Shown here in pieces: positions 24,384-32,712 of a DNA stretch of 32,713 bases. Source of the stretch: Planctomycetaceae bacterium (GTDB lineage: Bacteria; Planctomycetota; Planctomycetia; Planctomycetales; Planctomycetaceae). The position numbers were made by a program, and so were the translations under genes. The DNA is taken from NCBI GenBank assembly GCA_021732415.1, contig JAKFVC010000197.1, forward strand, positions 1-32,713, in the 5' to 3' direction. Numbering within the stretch: position 1 is the first letter of the stretch; each line of letters opens with the position of its first letter. The notes below the pieces were generated by a model. It worked only from the letters and a program-made list of their open reading frames with translations. It was not told where the DNA came from and searched no databases.

Positions 24384-25057
24384 GACCGAACTCCCAGCAG
24401 ATAGCCTTCCCCGCGGATCGTGTGCAGCAGGGGCGACCATCCCGGTCGTTCAATTTTGCGCCGCAGATGATTGATCTGAACTTCAATCACGTTCGTCCAA
24501 GTCGCAGTGGCTTCTTCCCAGACTTCGCGAGCGATTATCTCGCGAGAAACGACCGTACCAGTGTGCCGCACCAGACACTCCAGAAGTTCAAATTGGCGCT
24601 GTGTCAGGTCGATCGACTGCCCATCACGCGTGACATCGCGGGTCAGCAAATTGAGTTCCAGATCGGCCACTCGCAAGACAGATTCAGGCGTCAAACCTGG
24701 TCGTCGCATAATGGCTCGCAAGCGCGCCAGCAATTCTTCAAAAGAGAACGGCTTGATCAAATAGTCGTCAGCACCCGTATCCAAACCGATCACGCGATCC
24801 TCAACGGCGTCGCGTGCGGTGATGATCAGAATGGGATTCACAAACCCCGTAGTTCGTAATTCGCGAATCAGACTCAGGCCGTCCCGATCGGGCAGCATCA
24901 GATCCAGTACGATGACGTCAACCGGCTGAGCGTGGAGATGAACCAGCCCCTCGGCCACGGTCGCAGCCGGCAGGACTTCGTAACCTTCTTCACGCAATCC
25001 CCGAGTCAGGCTCTCCAGCAGCGGAATCTGATCTTCGACGATGAGCAGGCGGGGCAT
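24380..25057 (-). CDS. OmpR/PhoB-family response regulator
   Basis: A 225-residue DNA-binding regulator. The receiver domain (1-120) has the acidic pocket Glu8/Asp9, phospho-acceptor Asp52 in VIVLDLMLPDRDG, Thr80 and Lys102 in YLIKPF. The C-terminal winged helix (about 128-222) includes LTQRQFELLECLVRHTGTVVSREII and NVIEVQINHLRRKIE. It acts with the kinase encoded immediately downstream. The start at ATG 25057 (MPRLLIVEDQ) gives a normal receiver N-terminus; a GTG at 25102 would add 15 acidic residues and cannot be excluded, as neither has a clear ribosome site. A large palindrome lies 24 bases beyond that GTG, in the divergent promoter region. Confidence 0.92.
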   Translation of the reverse strand: MPRLLIVEDQIPLLESLTRGLREEGYEVLPAATVAEGLVHLHAQPVDVIVLDLMLPDRDGLSLIRELRTTGFVNPILIITARDAVEDRVIGLDTGADDYLIKPFSFEELLARLRAIMRRPGLTPESVLRVADLELNLLTRDVTRDGQSIDLTQRQFELLECLVRHTGTVVSREIIAREVWEEATATWTNVIEVQINHLRRKIERPGWSPLLHTIRGEGYLLGVRS

Positions 25058-25576
25058 GATGGGCGATTCGTCCGAGGAGACTTCTTCTTCAGATAAAGTC
25101 ACGAAGAAGGCATTTGCTAATTCTCAGCCCCAAGGGGGCGCGCTAGGCCAGCCCAGGGCATCGCCCTGGGTGAGCATCAAGAACAACGCTCTAAGCCCTG
25201 AAGGGGCGCGCCCCTTCAGGGCTTAGAGCACTATTGGGCTCATAACCCAGGGCGTTGCCCTGGGCTGGCCTAGCGCGCCCCCTTGGGGCTTAAGTCACTC
25301 AGTATCCCCCGCTGCAGACCGTACAGCAACCCGCGTAGTCCCTCTAAAGTGAATTTAACCTTCACGTTTACCTAAACGCATGCGAGCGAATTCCTTTTCG
25401 GAAACAGTCGTAAAAATGAGGGACGAAAACTTGATCTGTGGTCGATTTCAGCGGACAGATCTGCTAATCTTGATGGGTCTCCCGCGTCCGGAATTTGGCG
25501 AATTTCAGCCATTCACCCCGCGGGAGCGAAATTGGGCATCATTATTGGCTCTTTCTGATCCACGGGAGTATGGGCG
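25058..25576. other. Divergent intergenic region with large nested palindrome
   Basis: About 519 bases between the response regulator and DUF1501 genes, on opposite strands. Bases 25126-25290 hold the nested palindrome listed separately. GTGAATTTAACCTTCAC near 25349 is a small hairpin (GTGAA/TTCAC). GGGAG near 25564 is the ribosome site candidate for the DUF1501 gene. No clear promoter boxes were identified. Confidence 0.5.
25126..25290. repeat. Nested palindromes, 46-bp outer arms and 42-bp inner perfect palindrome
   Basis: The outer arm AGCCCCAAGGGGGCGCGCTA... (25126-25171) is matched in reverse complement at 25245-25290 with one mismatch. The inner segment 25188-25229 (GCTCTAAGCCCTGAAGGGGC to its exact complement) is a perfect 42-base palindrome with no loop. 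Smaller palindromes lie within the arms (CCCAGGGC-ATC-GCCCTGGG). The structure could form a cruciform or a very stable RNA stem. Confidence 0.92.
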
Positions 25577-26953
25577 ATGTTGGAATTCACCGGACAAGGA
25601 TCTGCCCACACATGCGACGGGGTCTCACGTCGCGATTTTCTACAGGTCGGGACTTTGGGAGCCGTCGGACTCTCATTACCGCAATACATTGCGGCCCAAC
25701 AGCAAGGGTCAGTCGACCCCGCAGCGCGCGAAAAAGCCTGCATCATGATCTTCAACCTGGGCGCCCCCAGCCAGCTTGATACGTTTGACATGAAGCCCGA
25801 AGCTCCCGCCGAGATTCGTGGCCCGTTCCAACCGATCAACACCAAGTCGGCCGACATTCAGATTTCAGAAATCTTCCCGCGACACGCCGAAGTCGCCGAC
25901 AAGTTTTCGATCGTCCGCTCGTGCTATCACACGTCGGCCGCCGTACATGATGCGGGCTGGCAGATGATGCAGACCGGGCGGCAATTCAGCGGCGGGATCA
26001 ACACACCACACGCCGGCGCCGTACTCAGCTATCTCAAGGGACGCAAATCGGACCTCCCGCCACACGTCATTTTGCCCGAGACCATGGGCCGTGGTGGCGG
26101 AAATCTTCCTAACGGCCAAGCGGGTGGTTTCTTGGGCAAGGGCCAGGATCCTTTCGTGTTGTCCGCCGATCCCTCACAGCCCAACTTCAAAGTGCCCGAC
26201 TTGCTGCCGCCCCAAGAAATCGGCACTGTCCGCCTCGACCGTCGCAAGAAACTGCGGCAGATCGTGGATGAAACCGTCAAAGACTTTGAAACGAGCGACG
26301 ATGCCAAACTGCTCGACACCAATTTCCAGGTCGCCTATCGCTTGATGACCAGCACGCAAGCCCGCGAAGCGTTCGACTTGTCGAAAGAATCGCTCGCCAC
26401 CCGCGAACGTTACGGCATGAACCGCTTCGGTCAGTGCTGCCTGTTGTCGCGGCGGTTGATCGAAGCTGGCGTGCGCTTTGTCACCATCAACACGTTTCTG
26501 ACGGTGTTCGATGAAATCACCTGGGACATCCACGGTTCCAAGCCGTTTACTTCGATCGAGGGGATGAAGAACATCGTCGCCCCGATGTACGATCAAGCCT
26601 ACTCAGCGTTGATCAGCGACTTGGCCGACCGCGGGATGCTCGATTCAACTCTGGTGTGCAACCTGGCTGAGTTCGGCCGCACGCCGCGCGTCAACCCCGC
26701 GGGTGGTCGCGATCACTGGCCGCAGTGCTTCTCGACGTACTACGCGGGCGGCGGCGTGAAGGGGGGCCGGATTGTCGGCCGCAGCGATCCCATCGGTGGC
26801 GTCCCTGCCGAACGTCCCACCGATCCCGGCGATGTCGTCGCCACGATTTTCCATAGCCTGGGTCTCGATCTCGAAACCAAGCTGCCTGGACCGTCAGGGC
26901 GACCGTTCCCGATCGTCGATTTCGGCAAGCACGAAATCAAAGAGTTGTTCTAA
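25577..26953 (+). CDS. DUF1501 family Tat-exported protein
   Basis: A 458-residue protein of the DUF1501 family, whose members resemble the alkaline phosphatase/sulfatase superfamily and are very abundant in planctomycetes. The twin-arginine signal is at 17-25 (SRRDFLQVG) followed by a hydrophobic stretch ending near AAQQQG. Family marks include [57 protein letters not shown] and [20 protein letters not shown], with Asp/His residues that may bind metal as in sulfatases. The precise substrate is unknown. ATG 25577 has GGGAG 9-13 bases upstream. The gene is followed by a DUF1549/DUF1553 gene, its usual partner in planctomycete genomes, usually in the opposite order. Confidence 0.9.
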   Translation: MLEFTGQGSAHTCDGVSRRDFLQVGTLGAVGLSLPQYIAAQQQGSVDPAAREKACIMIFNLGAPSQLDTFDMKPEAPAEIRGPFQPINTKSADIQISEIFPRHAEVADKFSIVRSCYHTSAAVHDAGWQMMQTGRQFSGGINTPHAGAVLSYLKGRKSDLPPHVILPETMGRGGGNLPNGQAGGFLGKGQDPFVLSADPSQPNFKVPDLLPPQEIGTVRLDRRKKLRQIVDETVKDFETSDDAKLLDTNFQVAYRLMTSTQAREAFDLSKESLATRERYGMNRFGQCCLLSRRLIEAGVRFVTINTFLTVFDEITWDIHGSKPFTSIEGMKNIVAPMYDQAYSALISDLADRGMLDSTLVCNLAEFGRTPRVNPAGGRDHWPQCFSTYYAGGGVKGGRIVGRSDPIGGVPAERPTDPGDVVATIFHSLGLDLETKLPGPSGRPFPIVDFGKHEIKELF

Positions 26954-26992
26954 TTCCATCGAAATCTGTCGGCCGCTGACGACACGATTTGA

Positions 26993-27138
26993 AACCACGA
27001 ATTACGCGAAACACACGAATAATCAAAATGAGGGAGCCAAACTGGACGAGGTCCGCTCAGGTCCACGTACTTTCGAGCCTGCCTTCAGATCCGTGTTTCC
27101 CTACTTAATTATTCGTGTCATTGGTGTGATTCGTGGTT
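26993..27138. repeat. CACGAAT-type inverted repeat between DUF1501 and DUF1549 genes
   Basis: AACCACGAATTACGCGAAAC (26993 on, 31-base arm) faces ATTATTCGTGTCATTGGTGT... (27108-27138) with several mismatches. It is the same design as 17107-17209, with phased CACGAAT words. It fills most of the 220-base gap between two co-directional genes, so it may separate their transcripts. Confidence 0.8.
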
Positions 27139-27173
27139 ACTTGAGTTCTTTTTCTCGCACCTGGGTCTCTGCA

Positions 27174-29390
27174 ATGCGCTCGCTCGTCCTAATGTGTCTG
27201 TTAGCTGCACCGCTGTCCGTACATGCGGAAGCCCCCGACGTGCCCAATTTCCGCAATCAAGTGCTGCCGGTGCTGTCTAAGTCGGGCTGCAATTCGGGTG
27301 CGTGCCACGGGGCCTTGGCAGGGAAGGGGGGCTTCAAGCTCTCGCTCCGTGCCTATGATCCGATCTCCGACTACCACGCCATCACCAAGCAGGCTCGTGG
27401 CCGGCGCGTGGAGCTAGCGGACCCCGGTTCCAGTCTGCTGTTGACCAAGCCGTCAGGAGCCGTCCCGCACAAGGGTGGCCTGCGATTCGATGTCGATTCT
27501 CTCGACTACAAAATCATCGCCAATTGGATTTCCGCAGGGGCACCCGGGCCGAGTGATCAAGACCCGGTCATTGAACGCCTGGAGGTCACCCCCGCAGCGA
27601 CGGTCCTCGACAAATCCAAGACCGAGCAACTCCAGGTGCGCGCGATCTACTCAAACGGCCAAACGGAAGACGTGACTCGCTGGACCAAATACACCTCCGC
27701 GAATGAAACCGTCGCGAATGTCGACGATCATGGAAAAATCTCCATCATCGGATACGGAGAAGGGGCCATTACCGGTTGGTTCTCCAGCCGGATCGTTGTC
27801 GCGCGCATCACGTCTCCCTATCCCAACCAGGTCAGCCCGGAGACCTATTCCAAGGCCGAACGACGCAACTTTATCGACGATCTCGTGCTGGCCCAACTCG
27901 AACGGTTGCGGTTGCCGCCATCTCCGCCAGCCAGTGACGCCGAATTCCTGCGGCGAGCCTATCTCGACACGATTGGGACTCTGCCCAAGCCGGATGAAGT
28001 TCGAGCCTTCCTGAGCGACACGGCCTCCGACAAGCGTGACAAAGTCGTCGAATCACTGCTGGCCCGGCCGGAGTTCGTCGACTACTGGACCTACAAATGG
28101 TCCGACCTCTTGTTGATCAACGGCCAGAAACTCCGACCGAAACCGGTCAAGGCGTACTACGACTGGATCCACAAGCAGGTCGCCGATAATGTCCCGTGGG
28201 ACGAGTTTGCCCGGCAGATTGTGACCTCCCAGGGAAGTAGTCTGGAACACGGGGCGACCAATTTCTACGCCCTGCATCAAGACCCCGAAGAGATGGCCGA
28301 AAACACCAGCCAGGCGTTCCTCGGCTTGTCGATCGGTTGTGCGAAGTGTCACAACCATCCGTTGGAGAAATGGACCAATAACCAATACTACGGCTTCGCG
28401 AATCTGTTTGCTCGAGTACGGGCCAAAGGGTGGGGCGGTGATTTCCGCAGCGGCGATGGCGTCCGCACGTTGTACGTGGCGACGAAGGGCGACCTGATTC
28501 AGCCCCTGACCGGCAAGCCTCAAGCACCGACACCTCTCGACGGTCAACCGCTGGAGTTCAACTCCACAGTCGATCGCCGGATCGCGTTGGCCGCCTGGCT
28601 GACGGCTCCCGAAAATCCGTACTTCAGCCGGGCCATCACCAATCGCGTGTGGGCGAACTTCTTCAATGTTGGCATCGTCGAGGCGGTCGATGATCTGCGA
28701 ATCTCGAACCCTGCGAGCAACGAAGCGTTGCTCGCCGCATCTGCAAAATATCTCGTCGACAACAAGTACGACCTGAAGTCACTGATACGGGCCATCCTGC
28801 AGTCGAAGACTTACCAACGGACCAGCCAGGCGTTGGCAGAAAACAAAGATGAGAAGCGATTCTACTCGCGCTATTATCCCAAGCGACTTATGGCCGAGGT
28901 CCTGTTGGATGCCATCAGCCAGGTGACCGATGTGCCCTCGGAATTCACCGAAGTCACATTCCCCGGAAGCGATAAGGCCAAGACCGACGCCTACCCCAAG
29001 GGAACGCGAGCCATCCAACTGCATGACTCAGCGGTCGCTTCCTACTTCCTGAAAGCATTCGGCCGCAACACGCGAGAAATCACCTGCGAATGCGAACGCA
29101 GTGAAGAGCCGAGCATGGTGCAAGTGCTGCACATTTCCAACGGTGACACGATCAACCACAAGCTAAAAGCGACTGACAACCGCATCGGCAAACTGCTGGC
29201 GGCCAACCAGTCGAATGAGCAAGTCATGGAGGAAGCCTACTTACAGGCCCTCTCGAGATTCCCGACGGCTGACGAGAAATCCCGGACGCTGGCGCTGCTG
29301 GCGGAGACACCCGAAAGCAGCCGTCGTGAAGCTCTGGAGGATGTGCTGTGGAGCATCTTCAGCAGCCGTGAGTTCTTGTTCAATCATTAG
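27174..29390 (+). CDS. DUF1549/DUF1553 protein with cytochrome-like CH motifs and Ig-like domain
   Basis: A 738-residue exported protein. Signal peptide MRSLVLMCLLAAPLSVHAEA. The N-terminal domain contains SGCNSGACHG (C39, C44, H45), a CxxxxCH variant of a heme c motif. Residues about 140-225 are a BIG2-like Ig fold (LEVTPAATVLDKSKTEQLQV... VDDHGKISIIGYGEG). The DUF1549 domain follows (FIDDLVLAQLERLRLPP) with a classical CxxCH at 389-393 (CAKCHNHP), then the DUF1553 domain (TNRVWANFFNVGIVE). Members are planctomycete-typical and thought to be periplasmic. ATG 27174 is chosen at the signal peptide; the frame is open upstream back into the DUF1501 gene but crosses a repeat. Whether heme is attached is not known. 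Confidence 0.9.
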   Translation: MRSLVLMCLLAAPLSVHAEAPDVPNFRNQVLPVLSKSGCNSGACHGALAGKGGFKLSLRAYDPISDYHAITKQARGRRVELADPGSSLLLTKPSGAVPHKGGLRFDVDSLDYKIIANWISAGAPGPSDQDPVIERLEVTPAATVLDKSKTEQLQVRAIYSNGQTEDVTRWTKYTSANETVANVDDHGKISIIGYGEGAITGWFSSRIVVARITSPYPNQVSPETYSKAERRNFIDDLVLAQLERLRLPPSPPASDAEFLRRAYLDTIGTLPKPDEVRAFLSDTASDKRDKVVESLLARPEFVDYWTYKWSDLLLINGQKLRPKPVKAYYDWIHKQVADNVPWDEFARQIVTSQGSSLEHGATNFYALHQDPEEMAENTSQAFLGLSIGCAKCHNHPLEKWTNNQYYGFANLFARVRAKGWGGDFRSGDGVRTLYVATKGDLIQPLTGKPQAPTPLDGQPLEFNSTVDRRIALAAWLTAPENPYFSRAITNRVWANFFNVGIVEAVDDLRISNPASNEALLAASAKYLVDNKYDLKSLIRAILQSKTYQRTSQALAENKDEKRFYSRYYPKRLMAEVLLDAISQVTDVPSEFTEVTFPGSDKAKTDAYPKGTRAIQLHDSAVASYFLKAFGRNTREITCECERSEEPSMVQVLHISNGDTINHKLKATDNRIGKLLAANQSNEQVMEEAYLQALSRFPTADEKSRTLALLAETPESSRREALEDVLWSIFSSREFLFNH

Positions 29391-29423
29391 TTCGTTGGCG
29401 GATGCGATCGAAATTACGAAGAG

Positions 29424-29587
29424 TTTTAGCCACAGATTGACACAGATGAAACACAGATTGGGACCATCGTTTGCAACGATAGCTGGACACTGTCGAATCG
29501 ATATTTTGACCGACCTCTGATTATCCAAACGACTCCATTATCCGTGGTCTTTATCTGTGTTTCATCTGTGTCAATCTGTGGCTAAAA
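29424..29587. repeat. CACAGAT-type inverted repeat, 35-bp perfect arms
   Basis: A 35-base arm beginning TTTTAGCCACAGATTGACAC (29424-29458) returns as an exact reverse complement at 29553-29587. CACAGAT words are phased at about 10-11 bases. The pair surrounds about 94 bases of unique sequence and lies between two co-directional genes. Confidence 0.9.
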
Positions 29588-29614
29588 AATCTGAAATCAT
29601 AAAAGGCCAAGGAA

Positions 29615-29645
29615 TCCGGGGGCTTACGCCGCCCGGCTCGCCTAA
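29615..29645. repeat. Single GGGGGCTTACGCCGCCCGG element
   Basis: CCGGGGGCTTACGCCGCCCG followed by GCTCGCC resembles a short palindromic intergenic unit (CCGGGGGC/GCCGCCCGG) often seen in planctomycete DNA. Only one copy is present here, directly upstream of the ribosome site AAAGG of the next gene. Confidence 0.4.
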
Positions 29646-29668
29646 GCAGATTTTTAAAGGTCTTAGTT

Positions 29669-32494
29669 ATGCGATCTGTGATTTTCAGCATTGCGTCTGT
29701 CGTACTTTGCACAGCGACCTGTGTTGCCGCCGAACCGGCACCCAGCTACGAACAGCATGTGGCGCCGATCCTCAAGAAATACTGCGTCGGTTGCCACAAC
29801 GCGACCGAACTGGAAGGCGAGTTTTCTCTGGAATCGTTCGCCGATCTCCAAAAGGGCGGACCACGCGGGCCAGCCATTCTGGCCGGTGATTCCAAATCCA
29901 GCCGCCTGATCCGCATGCTGACAGGCCAGGTCAAACCGGCCATGCCGCCCAAGAATGAACCCGGTCCCAAGCCGGAAGAAATCGCCCTGTTAAAGGCGTG
30001 GATCGATGCGGGAGCGGTGGGCCCGAAGGGTGCCGAGCCACTGCCGCTGACACTCAATACTCCCAAGCTGGCCGCCGCGAAGAAGCCCAAGGCTGTCACC
30101 GCAGTGGCGTGGTCGCCCGATGGTAAATTGCTCGCGGTCGCCCGCTTCGCTGAAGTGCAACTGTTGAATGCCGAAACCCAACAACCAGTCGGCGTCATCG
30201 CCAATCAACCGGGCAAAGTGAACTCAGTCAAGTTCTCTGCCGATGGCCGCCTGCTGGTGATCGCCTCGGGTGTCACTGGATTGCGGGGTCAGGCCACGCT
30301 GTGGGATGTTGCTACGAACAAACTCGTCAGGCAGTTCGACGGACATCGCGACATCCTGTTTGCCGCGGCGCTCAGTCCTGACGGCAAGGTGCTCGCCACG
30401 GGCAGCTATGATCGTCAAATCATTCTCTGGAATGCGGAGACGGGCGAACAACTCCGGACGCTGAAGGGGCACAATGATGCGATTTATAATCTGGCATTCA
30501 ACCCCGCCGGCACAGTCGTCGCCAGCGCCAGTGGTGACCAGACCGTGAAGTTGTGGCAGGTCTCCACGGGGATTCGGCTCGATACACTCAGCCAACCGCT
30601 GAAGGAGCAGTTCTGCGTCAGTTTCAGTCCCGATGGTCAGGCGGTCGTGGCGGGTGGTGTCGACAATCGTCTGCGAGTCTGGAAATTCATGTCGGCTGAC
30701 GTCCCGCAGATTCATCCGCTGCTAGTCGCTCGTTTTGCTCATGAAGGGCCGCTGGTTCAGCTGGCTTTCTCCAAAGATGGCAAGCAGTTGGTCTCGGTCT
30801 CTGAAGATCGTACCGTGAAACTGTGGGATGCAACCACTTATACTCAGACCTACGTCTTCGAAAAACAGCCTGATATCACCGCCGCGTTGGCGTGGAGTCC
30901 CGCTGGCGATCGGTTTGTCCTAGGCCGCATGGATGGTTCATTGCAGTTCTATGCGGTCAAGCCGGGAACGGGCTCTGCCAGTGAGACGAAACCGGTGGCT
31001 GTCGCCGGCACTCCAATTCCCGACGCTCCCATGAATGCCATCGCCGAGCACGAAGCCAACGATCTACCCGGAGAAGCTCAAGCGGTCACTCTACCCGCTA
31101 CCGTTACCGGGGCCATTTTCGCGAATCGCAACGGACAGCAGGGGGACGCGGACCTCTATCGCTTCGATGCCAAGGCGGGACAGCAGTGGGTGTTTGAAAT
31201 CAACGCCGCGCAGTCCAAGTCGCCCCTCGATTCCAAACTGGAGATCCTGACGGCCGACGGCCAGCCCATCCAGCGATTGGTCCTGCAGGCCGTCCGCGAT
31301 TCTTACATTACTTTCCGCGGCATTGATTCCAACGCACGCGATTGCCGGGTTCGCAATTGGGAAGAGATGAAGCTCAACGAGTACCTCTATCTGAACGGCG
31401 AAATCGTGAAGCTGTTTCTGGCTCCGCGTGGTCCCGATTCCGGGTTCAGTTTCTATCCTCACGAAGGCTCGCGCCGCGGCTATTTCGATACGACGCCCAC
31501 CTCGCACTCCGTCAACGAGCCTTGTTATACGGTCGTGCCTCGGGCCGTCGGCGAGCCACTGGTGCCGAACGGACTGCCGACCTTTCCGCTCTATTACGAG
31601 AACGATGACGACGGCTTGCGCAAGTTGGGGAGCGATTCCCGGTTGACGTTCACGGCGCCGGCGGATGGAACCTATCTGGTCAAAGTGACGGACGTCCGTG
31701 GCTTCCAGGGCGAGGATTACAAATACACGTTGACCATTCGCCCCTCGCGGCCGAACTTTGAAGTCACGCTCGTGGGTGCCGCTCCGACCATCAATGTGGG
31801 CAGTGGTAAAGAGTTCTCCGTCACCGCCAATCGTCTCGACGAATTCGATGGCGAGATTCGAGTCGACATCAAGAATCTGCCCCCCGGTTTTGGGGTCACT
31901 ACTCCGCTGATCATTCCCGCCGGTCACAATATCGCCCGCGGAACAATCAACACGCTGCCGTCCGCCAAGGCACCGACTGCCGAACAGAACAAAGCGATCG
32001 AAATCACCGCGACGGCCACCGTTGACGGGAAAGAAGTCATGAAGCCCGTCACCAATTTTGGCGAGATCAAGCTGGGTGATGCGCCGAAGATTCTGGTCCA
32101 GATCCTGCCGATGGAAGCCCAGCCGGCGACCGCGTCTCCCGACCCGAATGCATTGCCTGTGCCCGCAGAGATTACGATCGCCCCCGGCCAGACGATTACC
32201 GCTCGCGTGCGGATCGAACGGCGAGGTTATGAAGGCCGCGTGCAGTTCGAGGCTATCAACCAGAACCTGCCGCATGGTGTCATTGTGGACAACATCGGGT
32301 TGAACGGACTGATGATCGTCGAAGGTCAAACCGAGCGAGTCTTCTTCCTGACCGCGGCCGATTGGGTGCCCGAGCAGTCACGAACCTTCCATCTGAAGTC
32401 TCAGGAGGAAGGGAATCAGACCTCGTGGCCGGTGATTCTGCACGTCAAAAAGCCAGTTGAGGTCAAGCAACCGTTGGCCAACGTCTCGAAATAA
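29669..32494 (+). CDS. PSCyt1-type cytochrome/WD40 repeat protein with prepeptidase-like C-terminal domains
   Basis: A 941-residue exported protein. Signal peptide at 1-21 (SIASVVLCTATCVAA). A planctomycete cytochrome C-type domain follows with CVGCH at 39-43 and a candidate axial Met92 (AMPPKNEP). Residues about 125-430 form WD40 repeats (VTAVAWSPDGKLLAVA, ATLWDVATNK, IILWNAETGEQLRTLKGH, VKLWQVSTG, LRVWKF, VKLWDATT), probably one seven-bladed propeller. After about 450 come beta domains with AEHEANDLPGEAQ and GDADLYRFDAKAGQQW, typical of bacterial pre-peptidase C-terminal (PPC) domains, and again DGTYLVKVTDVRG. Start ATG 29669 has AAAGG 9-13 bases upstream. Likely works with the two preceding exported proteins; substrate unknown. 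A strong hairpin follows at 32545. Confidence 0.9.
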   Translation: MRSVIFSIASVVLCTATCVAAEPAPSYEQHVAPILKKYCVGCHNATELEGEFSLESFADLQKGGPRGPAILAGDSKSSRLIRMLTGQVKPAMPPKNEPGPKPEEIALLKAWIDAGAVGPKGAEPLPLTLNTPKLAAAKKPKAVTAVAWSPDGKLLAVARFAEVQLLNAETQQPVGVIANQPGKVNSVKFSADGRLLVIASGVTGLRGQATLWDVATNKLVRQFDGHRDILFAAALSPDGKVLATGSYDRQIILWNAETGEQLRTLKGHNDAIYNLAFNPAGTVVASASGDQTVKLWQVSTGIRLDTLSQPLKEQFCVSFSPDGQAVVAGGVDNRLRVWKFMSADVPQIHPLLVARFAHEGPLVQLAFSKDGKQLVSVSEDRTVKLWDATTYTQTYVFEKQPDITAALAWSPAGDRFVLGRMDGSLQFYAVKPGTGSASETKPVAVAGTPIPDAPMNAIAEHEANDLPGEAQAVTLPATVTGAIFANRNGQQGDADLYRFDAKAGQQWVFEINAAQSKSPLDSKLEILTADGQPIQRLVLQAVRDSYITFRGIDSNARDCRVRNWEEMKLNEYLYLNGEIVKLFLAPRGPDSGFSFYPHEGSRRGYFDTTPTSHSVNEPCYTVVPRAVGEPLVPNGLPTFPLYYENDDDGLRKLGSDSRLTFTAPADGTYLVKVTDVRGFQGEDYKYTLTIRPSRPNFEVTLVGAAPTINVGSGKEFSVTANRLDEFDGEIRVDIKNLPPGFGVTTPLIIPAGHNIARGTINTLPSAKAPTAEQNKAIEITATATVDGKEVMKPVTNFGEIKLGDAPKILVQILPMEAQPATASPDPNALPVPAEITIAPGQTITARVRIERRGYEGRVQFEAINQNLPHGVIVDNIGLNGLMIVEGQTERVFFLTAADWVPEQSRTFHLKSQEEGNQTSWPVILHVKKPVEVKQPLANVSK

Positions 32495-32508
32495 AAAAGA
32501 GTTTTGGA

Positions 32509-32536
32509 ACACTAATCTACGCTAATCAACGCTAAT
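32509..32536. repeat. Half of an ACGCTAAT-type phased repeat
   Basis: ACACTAATCTACGCTAATCA followed by ACGCTAAT repeats a CTAAT word every 10-11 bases, the same design as the CACGAAT and CACAGAT arms elsewhere. No inverted partner is present within the window, unlike the other members. Confidence 0.5.
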
Positions 32537-32544
32537 TTAAGACC

Positions 32545-32583
32545 AATCAAGGTCGCGATCCCTGTGGGATCGCGACCTTGATT
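32545..32583. terminator. Perfect 18-bp hairpin between convergent genes
   Basis: AATCAAGGTCGCGATCCC, loop TGT, then GGGATCGCGACCTTGATT, an exact 18-bp stem. It lies 50 bases after the WD40 gene stop and 10 bases beyond the stop of the convergent transposase fragment, so it can end transcription on both sides. Only a short TTT follows, which makes intrinsic termination plausible but not certain. Confidence 0.7.
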
Positions 32584-32592
32584 TCTGGTTCG

Positions 32593-32712
32593 TCAGCAAA
32601 ATGTGTGGGTTGATTTGGGCTCAGGAAGGTGCCCAAGGTTGTGTAATAGCGCGAGTTTCGCGACGTTTGCAGTGCGAAAGCCATAGCTTCTTCTGGTAAC
32701 CACTTTCACTTT
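32593..32712 (-). CDS. C-terminal end of a probable transposase (partial)
   Basis: Only the last 39 codons are in the window, read on the minus strand from the right edge to a TGA at 32593-32595. The translation includes KVVTRRSYGFRTANVAKLAL and ends HNLGHLPEPKSTHTFC. The TRRxYGFR...LxHxLGxLPEPxxTH pattern is familiar from the C-terminus of DDE transposases, probably ISL3-like, but the family cannot be fixed from this fragment. It converges on the WD40 gene. Whether the rest of the element is intact lies outside the window. Confidence 0.6.
   Translation of the reverse strand, partial: KVKVVTRRSYGFRTANVAKLALLHNLGHLPEPKSTHTFC

Noticed and set aside
26772-27173. A 134-codon extension of the DUF1549/1553 protein into the DUF1501 gene
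   Set aside because: The extension overlaps another gene and crosses an inverted repeat, while a signal peptide starts at 27174.
17107-29587. The phased CACGAAT/CACAGAT repeats as a CRISPR array
   Set aside because: The period is about 10-11 bases, there are no 30-base unique spacers, the arms are inverted rather than direct, and no cas gene is present.
31091-32329. A 412-codon minus-strand open frame opposite the WD40 protein gene
   Set aside because: Antisense to clear PPC-like domain coding sequence; its composition is low-complexity Asp/Arg/Gly-rich and no motif is present.
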